A stretch of DNA of 64,000 nucleotides from Rhexocercosporidium sp. MPI-PUGE-AT-0058 (lineage: Eukaryota > Ascomycota > Leotiomycetes > Helotiales): NCBI GenBank assembly GCA_020746875.1, contig JAGTJL010000030.1, positions 310,001 through 374,000 of the forward strand, given 5' to 3'. Positions within the stretch are counted from its first letter, which is position 1. Every line of letters starts with the position of its first letter. Positions 11,063-21,932 of the stretch are shown piece after piece. The translations under genes were made by a program, and so were the position numbers. The notes below the pieces were generated by a model. The model had not been told where the DNA came from. It saw only the letters and a list, made by a program, of their open reading frames with translations, and ran no database searches.

Positions 11063-12760
11063 TCACTTGAAGACCTTGTCATCGATAGACAACCTGCAAA
11101 GGCACGAAGACCTGACAGGCACATCAGCAATCGCTGTAGCCATCTTCAACTGCTGCTGTATGATACGTGCCTCAGCCATTCGACCCAGCTTCACCAGACA
11201 CTCGTGGTAGCCATGTAGTGCCCAGACATTATTGGGATGCTGCAGAGCTCGCGGGAGAGTATCGTCCATACCCAGGTCCGCACTGTAGAGTTCAATGGCC
11301 TTCTCGATGCGGCCTTGCTCGAGTAGAAGTGCACCGTAAGCATGTCGAGTTGGCTGCATCCATCCCCAAGGTTCGTCGTATGGTAGCTGGTCATCGAGGG
11401 TAATTGACTTCTGCAGATGCTCAAACGCTGCATCGAAGTTCCCCCGGCGGTAATCAAGCTCTCCATCGAGCATTTCCCCAGCAATAGCAAGAATGTCTAC
11501 GCAGGTGTTGTTGAATAGCATGCGGGTTGGAGCAACGAGCTTCACAGCGTTGGTGAAGAGACCCTGCTCCTTCTCAGCCTCTCCAATCCTTCCAGTGGCA
11601 GCCAGTGCAACACCTTTGGCATAATGGACCATGGCTGTAGTAACACAATAAAGCTTCGGGTCTGCAGGAAGCTCCATGTCTAGAATGTCCTGCCAGCGCC
11701 CGAAGCGTATGAGAGCATGCACTCGCATTGAGAGAAAGCCTTCTAGCCAGTCTGCCATAGGTGGGGACTCTATTCTCAACAGCTCCTCTGGCAAAGAAGC
11801 CTCTAGCTGTGCTATCGTGTCTATGGCAACCTTCGACTGTCCTGCAAACATAGCTGCGTATATCCGGAAATGGTAGTTATGTGATCGATAGAGGGAGTAG
11901 AAGTTGAGTGCACCGGCTCGGGCTAGAAATCTCTCGTCAGCTCGTACGGCGTCGGAATTAGAGGCAATCGCTCGCCGGTAGTCACCGCAGAGAATGTCGA
12001 GATGCGTCGGCATATGGTTGAGGTGACCGGCGTCTGGGATAAGCCCTCGCAGGTAGTCTGCAGCTGTCATAGCAGTCTCTGGAGCATTTGACATTTCCAT
12101 AAGATGGATGTACAGGTGTAACAATCCCGGATGTGTAGTACCTCCTTCCTGTACCAGAGCCCGATCAAGAACTGCCTTTGCCTCCAGAGTTCGAGCTCCC
12201 TCCGTTGGTTCTCCAGTCCGTATATCCCATAATGCCCAGGGCGTCATGTTCATGAGGGCATCCACGAAGAGAGCCGCCACGTCCAGATCCTCCGGGAAGC
12301 CCTCATATACGCCTCTCATGGCATCCGCATATTCCTTGTTCCACGGCGTACATTCCTTTGCCTCCTCTGCTTGCATTTGCGGGTATCTGAACTGAAGAGC
12401 TTCTGCCAATGCCTTTTCCACAGCTGTTGTCGCGGAGGCGCGAGCCCTCTCCACTGCTCGGTGACCCCGCGTCAGGATGCTGTCAAGCTCCTGCTTGTCG
12501 AAGAATTCCCATGGTTTGTTGTAATTCGGTCCCAAGCAATATGCCAACCCCCAATGGGCCATGGAGCAGTCGGGATCATGTGCGATGGCTTGATCGAAGC
12601 AGCTGGCTGCCTCTTCGTGGTTGAAGGCATAGCTCCAGGTCAGGCCTCGATTGAACCATGTCTGTGCATCATCTCCGTTCGTACGTATGGGCCGTTGGAA
12701 GGTTCCCAGATCATAATATTCTTCATAAGACGGAATAGCAGTGGTCCGTCCCGCCATCAT
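11063..12760 (-). CDS. Intronless TPR-repeat protein resembling bacterial TPR proteins and TTC38
   Basis: 565-aa protein in one exon. Tetratricopeptide-type helical repeats run along its length: AWFNRGLTWSYAFNHEEAA-like at about 35-55, then SMAHWGLAYCLGPNYNKP, and later GALLLEQGRIEKAIELY and HGYHECLVKLGRMAEA near the C-terminus. The middle has the conserved blocks LLHLYIHLMEMS and AGHLNHMPTHLDI (about 215-260). These His-rich blocks are shared with a widespread bacterial TPR family and animal TTC38, recalled from family knowledge. It has no signal peptide, so it is probably cytosolic. The function is unknown. Two adjacent ATGs (12760 and 12757) can start it. Lack of introns and bacterial-type relatives allow an ancient transfer, but that is inference. 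Confidence 0.8.
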   Translation of the reverse strand: MMAGRTTAIPSYEEYYDLGTFQRPIRTNGDDAQTWFNRGLTWSYAFNHEEAASCFDQAIAHDPDCSMAHWGLAYCLGPNYNKPWEFFDKQELDSILTRGHRAVERARASATTAVEKALAEALQFRYPQMQAEEAKECTPWNKEYADAMRGVYEGFPEDLDVAALFVDALMNMTPWALWDIRTGEPTEGARTLEAKAVLDRALVQEGGTTHPGLLHLYIHLMEMSNAPETAMTAADYLRGLIPDAGHLNHMPTHLDILCGDYRRAIASNSDAVRADERFLARAGALNFYSLYRSHNYHFRIYAAMFAGQSKVAIDTIAQLEASLPEELLRIESPPMADWLEGFLSMRVHALIRFGRWQDILDMELPADPKLYCVTTAMVHYAKGVALAATGRIGEAEKEQGLFTNAVKLVAPTRMLFNNTCVDILAIAGEMLDGELDYRRGNFDAAFEHLQKSITLDDQLPYDEPWGWMQPTRHAYGALLLEQGRIEKAIELYSADLGMDDTLPRALQHPNNVWALHGYHECLVKLGRMAEARIIQQQLKMATAIADVPVRSSCLCRLSIDDKVFK

Positions 12761-13497
12761 TTAGCCTGGTCGTCGTGGTGAAATTCGGACGTTGCAGGTG
12801 GGTGAGGATGGTGGTTCGTTCAATGCTGAAGGAGTTCTGGTAGGTTACAGTAATAGCTGACTGCAAAAGCTAATTAAAGGGTCGGAGCCGGATGCTGCCC
12901 GCTAGCTAGACTACGACCAACCACAAGATACTCTTGTCCTATCCGGGCCAAACATACCATTATTTACCTTTGATATTGCTGGACATACTATCAACTGTCT
13001 CTAATTTTTGCTTGGTTATTGCCTTGACAACTTTATTCTGACGGTGGTATAGCTGACCTCGTGTCTGGAAGTTGGTAAACAGTAAACAGCCAGGTAGCAT
13101 GAAGAATGGAATCTGCAGGTCGAGCTTCTTTGACTCGGTAAACGGTAAAAGTAATCAAAGCCATGTTGCAAATTCTCATAGTTTAATAATGAAATCAAGT
13201 CTAGGTACGCTTTCTTGCTTTTTAAATCCGATAGACCACTTTGTGACTATTTCATACGTGTCGCTTTGGAGCTATAGTGCAGCCGTGAGAACTTCAGCTG
13301 GCCTCGGCCCATGTTGCAAGAGCAAGGCTCGGGCAATTTTCACGTTCATTTTGGCATTTGTGAAGGAATGAGTTGCGATTGTTGACGTTGTATTCTCTTC
13401 CCAGCCTTCCTCGCATAGCATCTCTCAAGACTTCACAGTCACTCCTGATACACCAACGCCGACCTGACGATTACTCCTTCAAGAATCTTATAAGTAC
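12761..13497. other. Intergenic region
   Basis: About 740 bases: the 5' side of the TPR gene (12761 upward) and the 3' side of the peroxiredoxin-like gene. No supported gene. Confidence 0.5.
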
Positions 13498-14142
13498 TCA
13501 TAGCTGGTCAATCCAGCCCAATATTGTCCCCGGCTCTGCTCTCTTGGCATACTCCGGCTCCACAAACGCATTCCTAACCACGCCCTTTTGATCAACCAAC
13601 AACGTAGCAGGCACCGGCAACACAAAGGAATCATCCCCATTCCTCTCCTTAAAGTCTACCCCAATCGTATCAAACACAGGCTTCATATACTCTGGCATGG
13701 GGAATAGCAACCCAAGTTCCCCAGCATACTTATTTCCCAGGTCCGACAGCACCGGGAACTTCAACTCATTCTTCTCGCTTGTAGAAAGTGCTTGTTTAGG
13801 AACTTCGCAGGTGATCGCCACGAGTGTTACGCCTTTGGCTTCGAATTTCGAAAGGTGCTTTTGTAGAGCTCGGAGGGCGAGGTTGCAGAACGGGCACCAC
13901 TCTCCTCGGTAGAAAGTGAGTAGGAGTGGTCCCTTTGCAAGAAGTGTGGAACTGGAGACTTCTTTTCCAAAGGCGTCTGGAAGCTTGAATGGTGGGAGAG
14001 TGTCGCCTGCTTTGATGGCTTTCTGGAAGTCGAAGTTTGCGACGTGGTCGGCTGTTGATTCTTTTATTGGCTTGGTGAGTTCAGCTGGGCCATTGGTGTG
14101 GAAGCCTGTGTAGACGGCGGAGAGCTCTGCTGCGAGACTCAT
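13498..14142 (-). CDS. Peroxiredoxin-like protein (AhpC/TSA fold)
   Basis: 214 aa, single exon. The open frame extends upstream to 14328, but the thioredoxin-fold family starts at MSLAAELSAVY, so the ATG at 14142 is chosen; a TATA stretch lies about 100 bases upstream. The redox centre is in FYRGEWCPFCNLALRAL at about residues 90-106, a CxxC motif at the normal peroxidatic position. VTLVAITCEVPKQ supplies another Cys nearby. The C-terminal half has the fold's VPATLLVDQKGVVR strand-turn. It probably reduces peroxides or acts as a thiol oxidoreductase in the cytosol. The CxxC centre is typical of the peroxiredoxin-like branch rather than classical 2-Cys Prx. Confidence 0.85.
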   Translation of the reverse strand: MSLAAELSAVYTGFHTNGPAELTKPIKESTADHVANFDFQKAIKAGDTLPPFKLPDAFGKEVSSSTLLAKGPLLLTFYRGEWCPFCNLALRALQKHLSKFEAKGVTLVAITCEVPKQALSTSEKNELKFPVLSDLGNKYAGELGLLFPMPEYMKPVFDTIGVDFKERNGDDSFVLPVPATLLVDQKGVVRNAFVEPEYAKRAEPGTILGWIDQL

Positions 14143-15240
14143 TATGGAGATTTTATATCGATATCTGGAGGGGCGGTTGTGATGGTTGTTGTGGTATCGA
14201 AGGCGTTGAGGGGGCAAGTTCCAAGGGATAACAGAGGCATATATATACAGCTGCGTGTGACTGTTACTGTGTTCAAATCTACGTCCTGCTTGCCAATTAC
14301 AAATCATCTCATTATCTTCAAATGTCACTACCGGATACTAATAAGTGACCACTCATCTCTTGTTGGTACGAGCCGACACTTACACGGTGCATATCAAGCG
14401 GTCTCTCACCGGACCCTGTACGCCGCCACCTTTAGGTGGAACTCCGCACTATAGACTCGGCCCGCTTATCATTCTAAATCCGTACAACCGCTCAAAGGGT
14501 ACAAGATCCCGAGGTGGGATCCCCATGAAGGTGGAGTTCCGCTATTATGGGATTTCCAAGTCTGGTATAGTGATGAGCGATAAGATAGAAGTCCTTGTCA
14601 AAGCGAGAGCTGAAGTTAGATACAGGGGCGAGACTTTTAAGCGAGGCTATTTGGAAGCACATCCCCTCAATGGAAGCATTTTGTCAGTCTAAAATAGAAC
14701 CCGCCTCTCAATTGCACTATCATGATCGATCTTTGCCTGGATCATCAACCCCTCGTTAACTACGTGCGTTGGGGTTAGAGTCATTGTGTCGAATGATGGA
14801 AATGTATTGCGCCATTGCGTTGGTTTGTTTACTAGAATGGTTGGGTGAGACGATCCAAGAAACTTGTAGAGGCAAACTTGACTCTGGACAGTCAAGCTCT
14901 CGGTAGCTTCCAACACGGGTATTCACCGGGTATCTGTCCTTGTCTGCGGGCCGTAAGCATCCGCTTTCTTTGCGAACCGCACAACGTCAGTAAGCATAAG
15001 AAATTAAGTTGACGGATGTACGGATTCAGCGAAACATTGTTTGAGGCTAGCGGGGGTCACATTGTCCCGTTTTTGATATGTATTACTCGCGGTGACTCCT
15101 TGAATTTATTTATACTCGAGTAAGATGTTCTTAGTACTGTAGAATATTTTCTTTCCCGACCCATGCTCATATTCCTGGGAAAACCGACTCATCGTGGTTC
15201 CACATGCTCAGATTCACTTCGGAAGCAGAATTCCTTAGCC
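14143..15240. other. Intergenic region with short palindromic repeats
   Basis: About 1.1 kb between two minus-strand genes. Near 14430-14560 it has two related copies of GGTGGA(A/G)(C/T)TCCGC and a CACCT/AGGTG palindrome. This may be the remains of a small repeat element. No protein is supported. Confidence 0.45.
14239..14248 (-). promoter_or_regulatory. TATA-like element for the peroxiredoxin-like gene
   Basis: An alternating TA tract about 100 bases upstream of the ATG at 14142 on the minus strand. Assigned from position only. Confidence 0.4.
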
Positions 15241-16454
15241 TCAAGCGCGATACCTCTTCCACATACCCCACATCCTCCTAATCTGCCCCTTCGTGAATTC
15301 TGTCCTGCAAAAGCTAAGAACCATTAGTTCCTTTGGCTCTAAGCAACGGAAATGAAAAAAGAAAAGGGAAGGAAAGTCTGTAGTTGACTTACTCTTCGGT
15401 GTAGTCCATATGATTATGGATAGGATCGATCCCCGGTTGATCCGGACAGCTGTCCCACACGAATGGTAGAGTGCAAGTACCTGCTGGGAACGCTTCTACA
15501 GGCGTATCATCTACAAAGTCACCAGTTCCTGTACAATTCCAGCCTTCGAACGTGTGAAAGAGTCCCAACCACTGAGCCGATATCAGTTTTGTCAGACTGG
15601 TTCAAACAGGCAATTCTACAAATGTCCGGGAAAGGAAATCATGTACGAACGTGTCCAATCTCGTGTGTCAAGACCTTCCCTTCGTTGTTGTAACCAGTGA
15701 GATCCTGACCTGGTAGTACTGAAGAGACAATCGAGCAGCCATCATTCTGAATGCTAGATTAGCAATAGACAACAGCACAGGTTACCTTTGACAAGTAGCC
15801 TGAGGGTAGAACTTACGAAAATACCATCCGGGCTCTGGGTTAGCTGATCTGGAAATTGGCATATCTAAAACGCTTATCATCAGTTTCCATAGAGAGATTT
15901 GACAGGTGTGCTACCTACCCCTAACAGATACTCGTTATCAAACTTCAAGACGATGTACACATTCAACGTGCGACGATTGCCTTTGCGAAGTTTCTTTCTT
16001 GTTGCAAGATCCGGGCCGGTTGAGGTCCAGTTCGAGTAAAGTGTATACGTCGTCCCTTTTAAGTCAAAAGCAAAATTTGCCGGCTCTAAACCCTTCCATT
16101 AACAGACATCCCACATATTCTTCGCTCACATAACTCACCGTAATTATCTTGGATAACAGCAAGTTGATCCTTTAGTAGATATTTTGGAACCCACCCCCCC
16201 TCCAGTGTTTTATTGGCTGCGAGGACATGGAAGTATGTATCAATGACTTGTGGCTTTCGGTGGTTCGTCCCAGAAGTGCGACCAAAGATTTCTGCTTCTG
16301 GAACATCGAGAGTAGCAAATTCTGCGGCGTACTCGAGGAGGGAGGCAGATGGCTTCGATCCGCAGAAGTTTGTGAAATTATTCGGGATCTTGGATGCCTT
16401 TGTCAAAAGTGCAGAGATCGAAAAGAAAATGATGGAAAGCCACAGTGAAGTCAT
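15241..16454 (-). CDS. Secreted zinc metalloprotease, M43 (pappalysin-like, MEP1 type)
   Basis: Six exons, read from high to low: 16139-16454, 15919-16085, 15817-15864, 15651-15746, 15393-15571 and 15241-15313; 292 aa, normal for fungal MEP1-type proteases. A signal peptide (MTSLWLSIIFFSISALLTK) starts the protein. The zinc site HEIGHWLGLFH (about 205-215) is split by an intron between HEIGH and WLGLFH. The Met-turn is in HMDYTE. Of two possible acceptors for the last exon, the upstream one at 15313 is chosen because it restores the family Cys after the Met-turn (EDFCRTEF). It cleaves proteins outside the cell; in other fungi, relatives are tied to host colonisation. No activation peptide site is obvious. 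Confidence 0.88.
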
Positions 16455-17191
16455 CGTGGGAATACAATATATAACAGTACTTAGAAGTTTGTCGGATCGA
16501 TTGCAACACAGGAGATTAATTAGATTAAATACTTTTTCTCGGTTCGGCTTTTTGATGATAAACAGTTGATCGTAGTTGTCAAGCGTCCTCGCCGCATCAG
16601 CCTCCACCAAGTGATACCGAAGACTTCACCGCTCACGGCAAGACGGTCGATGAAGCCGAAAAGTCACAAAAGCCACCGCACAATTCTAGGTATACAGATA
16701 CGGCGTCTTTGGGAAACTGAAGATGGATTTTCCGACACTACGTAGCTTCAAGGTGGGTATTTTGTTGACAGGCTGCGTATGATCAGCACAGCCACCTCAC
16801 CAACACATAGGTACCTAAGCGAGACCATAACAAGCAACACACGGATAGATTTCAATTTTGGCTAAACAGCTCGGGACTGGAACAACAAAAGCCGAAAAAA
16901 CAACCTGGGGTACAAGATCAACGACCGTTAGTTGCAATGTGGCTGTATTTATGGACGGCTTGTTGGGAATCTGCCTTGCGAGATATTCCCATTTCTGGTG
17001 CTGCTGCCAATCCATCACAGAAAAAAAGACATCCGTTACGTGTTTCTCCTTTACTTGCGAGTACCAAGTAGAAAGTATGCAGTGCTGCATACATATTGGC
17101 AACGACCTTCGTAAGCTTTGATTGTGCCAGTCCATTTCCCACCCTTCCGCTGGCGCCTTTGGGTGATAAAACAATCAATGATAAATATTTT
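16455..17191. other. Intergenic region
   Basis: About 740 bases between the protease start and the 3' end of the P450 gene. Only short overlapping frames; nothing supported. Confidence 0.5.
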
Positions 17192-19034
17192 CTACTTCAT
17201 CGTGAAGGTCCTCTCTTTTACTAAGACTCTTATACCAATCTGCTTATTGAACCAATAGTTCTTCGTTTGCAGATCCTTGTCGGGATCAGCGAGGCGAATG
17301 GTAAAAAGTCTCAAGACATGGGGAACCAGCTTATAGATTTGGCTCAGAGCGATCTGTCTGACTGTTAGGCTTGAGCGATATGCCGTAATTTCTAACAGCA
17401 GAACTCACATTCCTGCCAATACAAGTCCGTGTCCCGGCTCCAAATTGGAGCATCGTTCTGTCCATCTTCGCAGTGTCACCCTCCAGCCAGCGATTTGGAT
17501 TGAAGTCCTCAGCGTCTGACCCGAAGACTTCTTTGTCATACTGTATGACGGCAGGATTGATACCAATGTGGTAACCTTCTGGGAAGTAGACGCCGGATAC
17601 AGTAGCCCCTCCTTCTGAGACAACGCGAGGCATGGGGAGAGCAACACTTGGATGTAGACGCATGGATTCATTGATGCAAGCTTTCAAGTAAGGAAGCTTG
17701 AGTGCATCTGCGTATGAAACAGGTAGAGAGAGAGTACCTCTGTCTACGGCATCATCGATCTCCGCAGTCAGTTTTTGATATGTTTTAGGGTTCTGCATCA
17801 AGTAGTATAGAACACCAGTGATCGCAATCGAACTTGTGTCTGATCCGGCAAATCTGTGCCATGTCAGTTCAATCAGCAGCAGGCGAGCTCCGCAGGCCAA
17901 ACTCACAATGCCGACTGGGCTTCAGCCCGCACATGCTCAGCCGTGAAATCGAATTTCGCCCCCTTTTCCGCATTGATATCAAAAAACTTCCTGACCACGT
18001 CACGGTTTTCATCATGATTCTCCTCGATCTCTTGCTTGCGCTGCCATACAGCCTTTTCAGAGGCGATGCTAAGACGCCGAACAACTTTCAGGGTCCTCCG
18101 GACAGATGGAAAGAGCAGTATAGAGAACAACATGTAGATCTTTGTCAAGTAGGATGGTAGAGTCCCGCCAATAGAGAAGAGCGCCAACATTGCTGCAATG
18201 CTTTCCATGCATCCGCCATCTTCTACGTGATGGCCATCGACATTGAAAGCCCCATTGTAAAGAAGCTCGCTAATCACATTGAAAGTATGCCTTCACAGTA
18301 GAGCCTATCAGTTTCATGCTCATGAGTCTAGAGTATGGGCCATCTGTCTTACATATTGATCAGGTATCGCAGATCTACTGTTGAGTTCTGCTTGGCAACC
18401 TCTAGCAGACTCTTACACCACTTTTCTGTACAAGAATCTATGGCTTCTTCTGATTCAAGGACGCTGAACATTGAGTACGCTGTGCTTACGATACGTCGGC
18501 GCTCAGCATGCTCTTTTTCCTTGCGGGTAGGGAAATGGCCGGCATATGCTACATTTGGTGGGGCCCAAATGTCATAGAAGTCTGTCTGATCAGACGTGTG
18601 AGCGATATGTAGGAAGTTATGAGAAGTAAGACTGGCCTTATTGAACACTTTCTTGGTACTGTAGATGACCTAGAAAATATCAGTGAGCGATCGCACCACC
18701 AATGTGAGTGAGGATGAGGACCTTGATTGCTTCTGGATCCGAGCATGCAACTTCATTAGGAGCAATTCGAATCAGGTATCCTATTTTAGAATTAGCTTTA
18801 GACCCAGCCTTTAGATAGCAACAATCATCACTCGCCATGTTTCTTGTGCAACGCACGCTGAGTCTTCTCCATATCACCCCTGGCAGTCACGAAAACGATC
18901 CATAAACGAGTGACAGAAGCAAGGAAAGGCCCTGGTACAGATCGAAGAGGATGAAAGTATCTGCGGTAGGTTATCCATCCGAGTTCGTAAGTAGTCATAA
19001 ATGCGACGGCGAGCCGCAAAGTAGCCATAATCAT
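17192..19034 (-). CDS. Cytochrome P450 monooxygenase (pisatin demethylase-like)
   Basis: Six exons, high to low: 18836-19034, 18722-18780, 18353-18669, 17907-18290, 17409-17853 and 17192-17353; 521 aa. A membrane anchor starts the protein (MIMATLRLAVAFMTTYELGW), followed by the proline hinge HPLRSVPGP. The I-helix oxygen motif is AGSDTSS, the K-helix ExxR is in INESMRLHPS, the PERF-type motif is FNPNRW, and the heme-Cys loop is FGAGTRTCIGRN. It acts at the ER membrane. Sequence style is near the pisatin demethylase group, so an aromatic or isoflavonoid-like substrate is possible but unproven. Two splice sites are odd: intron 1 needs a GC donor (GCGAGT, 18781-18835) and intron 2 a weak GTCCTC donor (18670-18721). 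Both joins restore the expected family sequence. An in-frame ATG at 19244 would add 70 residues before the anchor and is less likely. Confidence 0.85.
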
Positions 19035-19636
19035 GCTTGCTGAGGTCCAGACATGAACTGTAGGAGCAGATGAAAAGTGTGGGATTCGAGCGTCATGGTA
19101 GATTAAGGATAGCAACACGAGATGATTATAAGCATCAGTTTTTACGAAAGTCTCTTCGTCAATCAGTGCAGATGTCAGACGGGGTTTTGGAGGGGATATT
19201 GGATTGGCTACGTCTGTCATGGACCCAAAATATGACATCAGCACATATCCCTGTGCTCGACCATCATGACACCAACGAGATCAAAGAGTTTCGATCGCTG
19301 TGTCACGCCTCTGAAGGCTATATCCTATTTACCCTTGGTTGCTTAGCTAGCCTGTGGAAGCTCAGGTAACTTCATAACAATCGATGGTTAAAGCTGAAAT
19401 TCGATTGCGAAGTACACAAACCCCTTTTCCATAACTAAGAAGTTCACTCGTTACATAAGACGGGGTTTAGTCTTGTCTCATGCCAGTTATAGCACCCTCA
19501 AGCGCCTCTCTCCCCAATTTCTCTAGCCGTCATTCGTGGCCGCCTCCTCTGCTTGCCGCCTACCCCATCTACCTTAGCGGCTCACTTTGTGACTGGGTCA
19601 CTGGCTCGCCTCTCCTATACTGCAATCATGTGATTA
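19035..19636. other. Intergenic region, promoter side of the P450 gene
   Basis: 600 bases between the P450 start and the 3' end of the bZIP gene upstream on the same strand. Part of it (19035-19244) is an open extension of the P450 frame. No other gene is seen. Confidence 0.5.
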
Positions 19637-21065
19637 TCATGTAGGAGTGACCATGAATTGACTGAGCGAATCGGAATCAAAGGTAGCACAACTTGGCGAT
19701 ACCAAGTGATTTTCCTCGGTGACAGACCCGCTAATGTTATTGAAGGCAAGATTCTCAACGGGTTCATGTTCATCGAGCCCAAAAATCTGTAATGGTTCTG
19801 AAGTGGCGGTTCTGATATCATCCGCCATCTCTGGAAAAGCTTCGAAGAACTGCGGTTTCATTCTGCATGAATCAATGTTGAGTGATTCTACATCGAAGAG
19901 TGGACTATAGCGAAGCATCCCGGTCGTAGCAGTTGTTTCGTAACAGGCTGTGACCGTGTATGGCCATTCGAACACGAAGCAGGACCCGAACATTGCCCAG
20001 AATTGATCAGTTATTCGTAATGATCCGGAAAGTACAAGACGTTCACGAAGACCAGGCCTGGCAAAAATATAAATTTACACAATATTAAATAGGGATTGGA
20101 TGCCATACCAGCCTAAGTAGTCAATAGAAGGATGATGATCATATATAACTTGTGCTGGCCTACCTATTGTCAGTATGTAGCAAAATTTGAGAGACTTTGT
20201 GCAGCTTACCTGTATCTGTACCAAATGGGCAATTGCCTTGCACCAAGAGCATCAGTCTTATGCTGGAAAGTGAGGTCAACCTTCCCTTCTTCCCTTAAAT
20301 TCTTGAGTTCTTCTGACTCACCAACATCATCATATGAATGTGCCGCAGTAACACAAATCTCTCTATAGCCGGTGTCTCCTTGAATAAACTTCTGTCGACA
20401 TGTTGCAATATGGTCCATAGAGGGCAAAGACGTGGCATGGATTCAATAGTACTCCACCCATAAAGCACCGCCCGTATCAGCATATTCTGGTTCTGCGCAT
20501 CATTCGAGCAAATTATGGTGTTTGGGAGCGTTGCGATCGACTTGTTCAAGTGTTGACAGAAAGTAGTAATGATTTCGGACTGGATGGAAGTCCGAGATTT
20601 GGAAAAAGCGGCTGCGACCGGGGGCGTAAGGGGCAGCGTCATGCGGAGACAGGAAGCAATGTAATTATCATACATTTTCATGTGGTAATATGGTGGAAGG
20701 TATTGAATGCGTGAGAGCGGACTCGGCAGGTGAAAGGTATCTGCATTCTGGGGATTTACTGGCATGAGATCTTGCTGATAGATTGATGGGTCTGGGAGAG
20801 GTCCTCGAGAGACGTGCGCAATCTCCTCGCTTGGGCCATCGGAAGGAAATTCTGTTGCCGTACTCATTGGTAAAGTCGCTGGAGAGATGTCGAGAAGATG
20901 CATCAGTTGAGTTTCTAGGTGCTCAACTCGTTGGGCGATTTTGTTTTTCCTCCTCCTCTGAGATAGTCGATTGACCTCCCTCTTCCTCCTCCGCTGCTCC
21001 TCTGTCAACACACGACCTGTTGACCATGCTTTTGGTTTCGAGCCCGGTTCTCGACAACTCATCAT
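19637..21065 (-). CDS. bZIP transcription factor with C-terminal DUF3425-type domain
   Basis: Four exons, high to low: 20322-21065, 20210-20262, 20109-20159 and 19637-20057; 422 aa. A bZIP basic region near the N-terminus (about 17-45, with RRRKREVNRLSQRRRKNKIA) is followed by a short leucine-type coil. The rest matches the fungal bZIP/DUF3425 layout: FVLLRHIHMMML, then ARQLPIWYRYR, then DHHPSIDYLGW joined to PGLRERLVL, then FWAMFGSCFVFEWPY. The small middle exons were placed because they restore this order with canonical GT-AG sites. The frame is open upstream to 21386, but the ATG at 21065 starts just before the basic region. It is a nuclear regulator placed between a P450 gene and a divergent peroxygenase gene, so it may control them (inference). 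Confidence 0.82.
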
Positions 21066-21932
21066 TACCAAGCTGGCACTTGGTATTTTGATTCCAAAGA
21101 TGATATCCAAGAGTCTGGTCTGGGAGCGGGTGCGACTCCGGCGCACGGTTTGATGAGATGACGGACGGTAGGAGTAGTGCAGCAGAGGACGCAAGAACGA
21201 CGTCCTCAACCACATAGACAAGTACCGGCCGTGGTGGCCCTCGGGACTCGAAGTGGAGTTCTTACCCCTCAACCTTGAAGTCAGTGGTGTTGAGCACCGA
21301 ACAGGAATGATCTGCATAACTCTGTTGACAGTCTTCAGACAATGCGGGGGAATGAGACTAAAAAAAGGCCGGTGAAGCTCTAACAATCTCTTAAATACTT
21401 CCAGACAAGTGAGATCCAGTCTTTCAAAGTGCCAAGAACAGTTGCAGGGTATGGTCTCCTTAGATTCAGACGGTGACGCGCGCCGTCCTTAGTTACTGAC
21501 TTAACCTTACTTAATGTTGGGGAGAAGGTGCCTCGGTCACCCTCACAACCGAAATGATCTACTCCCCAGTATAGGGTGATCGACAGCTAATAAAATAGTG
21601 GCAGCTCGTCGTGGGTGGCTGACATTGCCTGAATCGTGAATGGCTCTCTGTATGCTTCTTTAAGATGGTGACTTGTAGATCGGCGGCTGGCGAGAACCAC
21701 AACTGTATTATTTCCGGATGGAACATGCCCTTGATTGATTCGTGCGACTCGCACTTTTACGCCGACGACTAGCCCAATGAGTTAGCGAGTTCAACATGAA
21801 GTTAGAGGGGGGAAAGCAAACCGTCGCTAGATCTTGATATATAAACAGTGGCATGGCGCCTACAACACACTTCCCGTCTGTGACAACATAAATCACATCA
21901 CAGCTGAAATTTGAATACACACATCTTTCACA
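21066..21932. other. Shared 5' region between the bZIP and peroxygenase genes
   Basis: About 870 bases separating divergent starts, so both genes may share control elements. A TATA box for the plus-strand gene lies at 21838. No gene seen. Confidence 0.5.
21838..21845 (+). promoter_or_regulatory. TATA box of the peroxygenase gene
   Basis: TATATAAA, 88-95 bases before the ATG at 21933. The leader that follows is C/A-rich, as in strongly expressed fungal genes. Confidence 0.55.
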
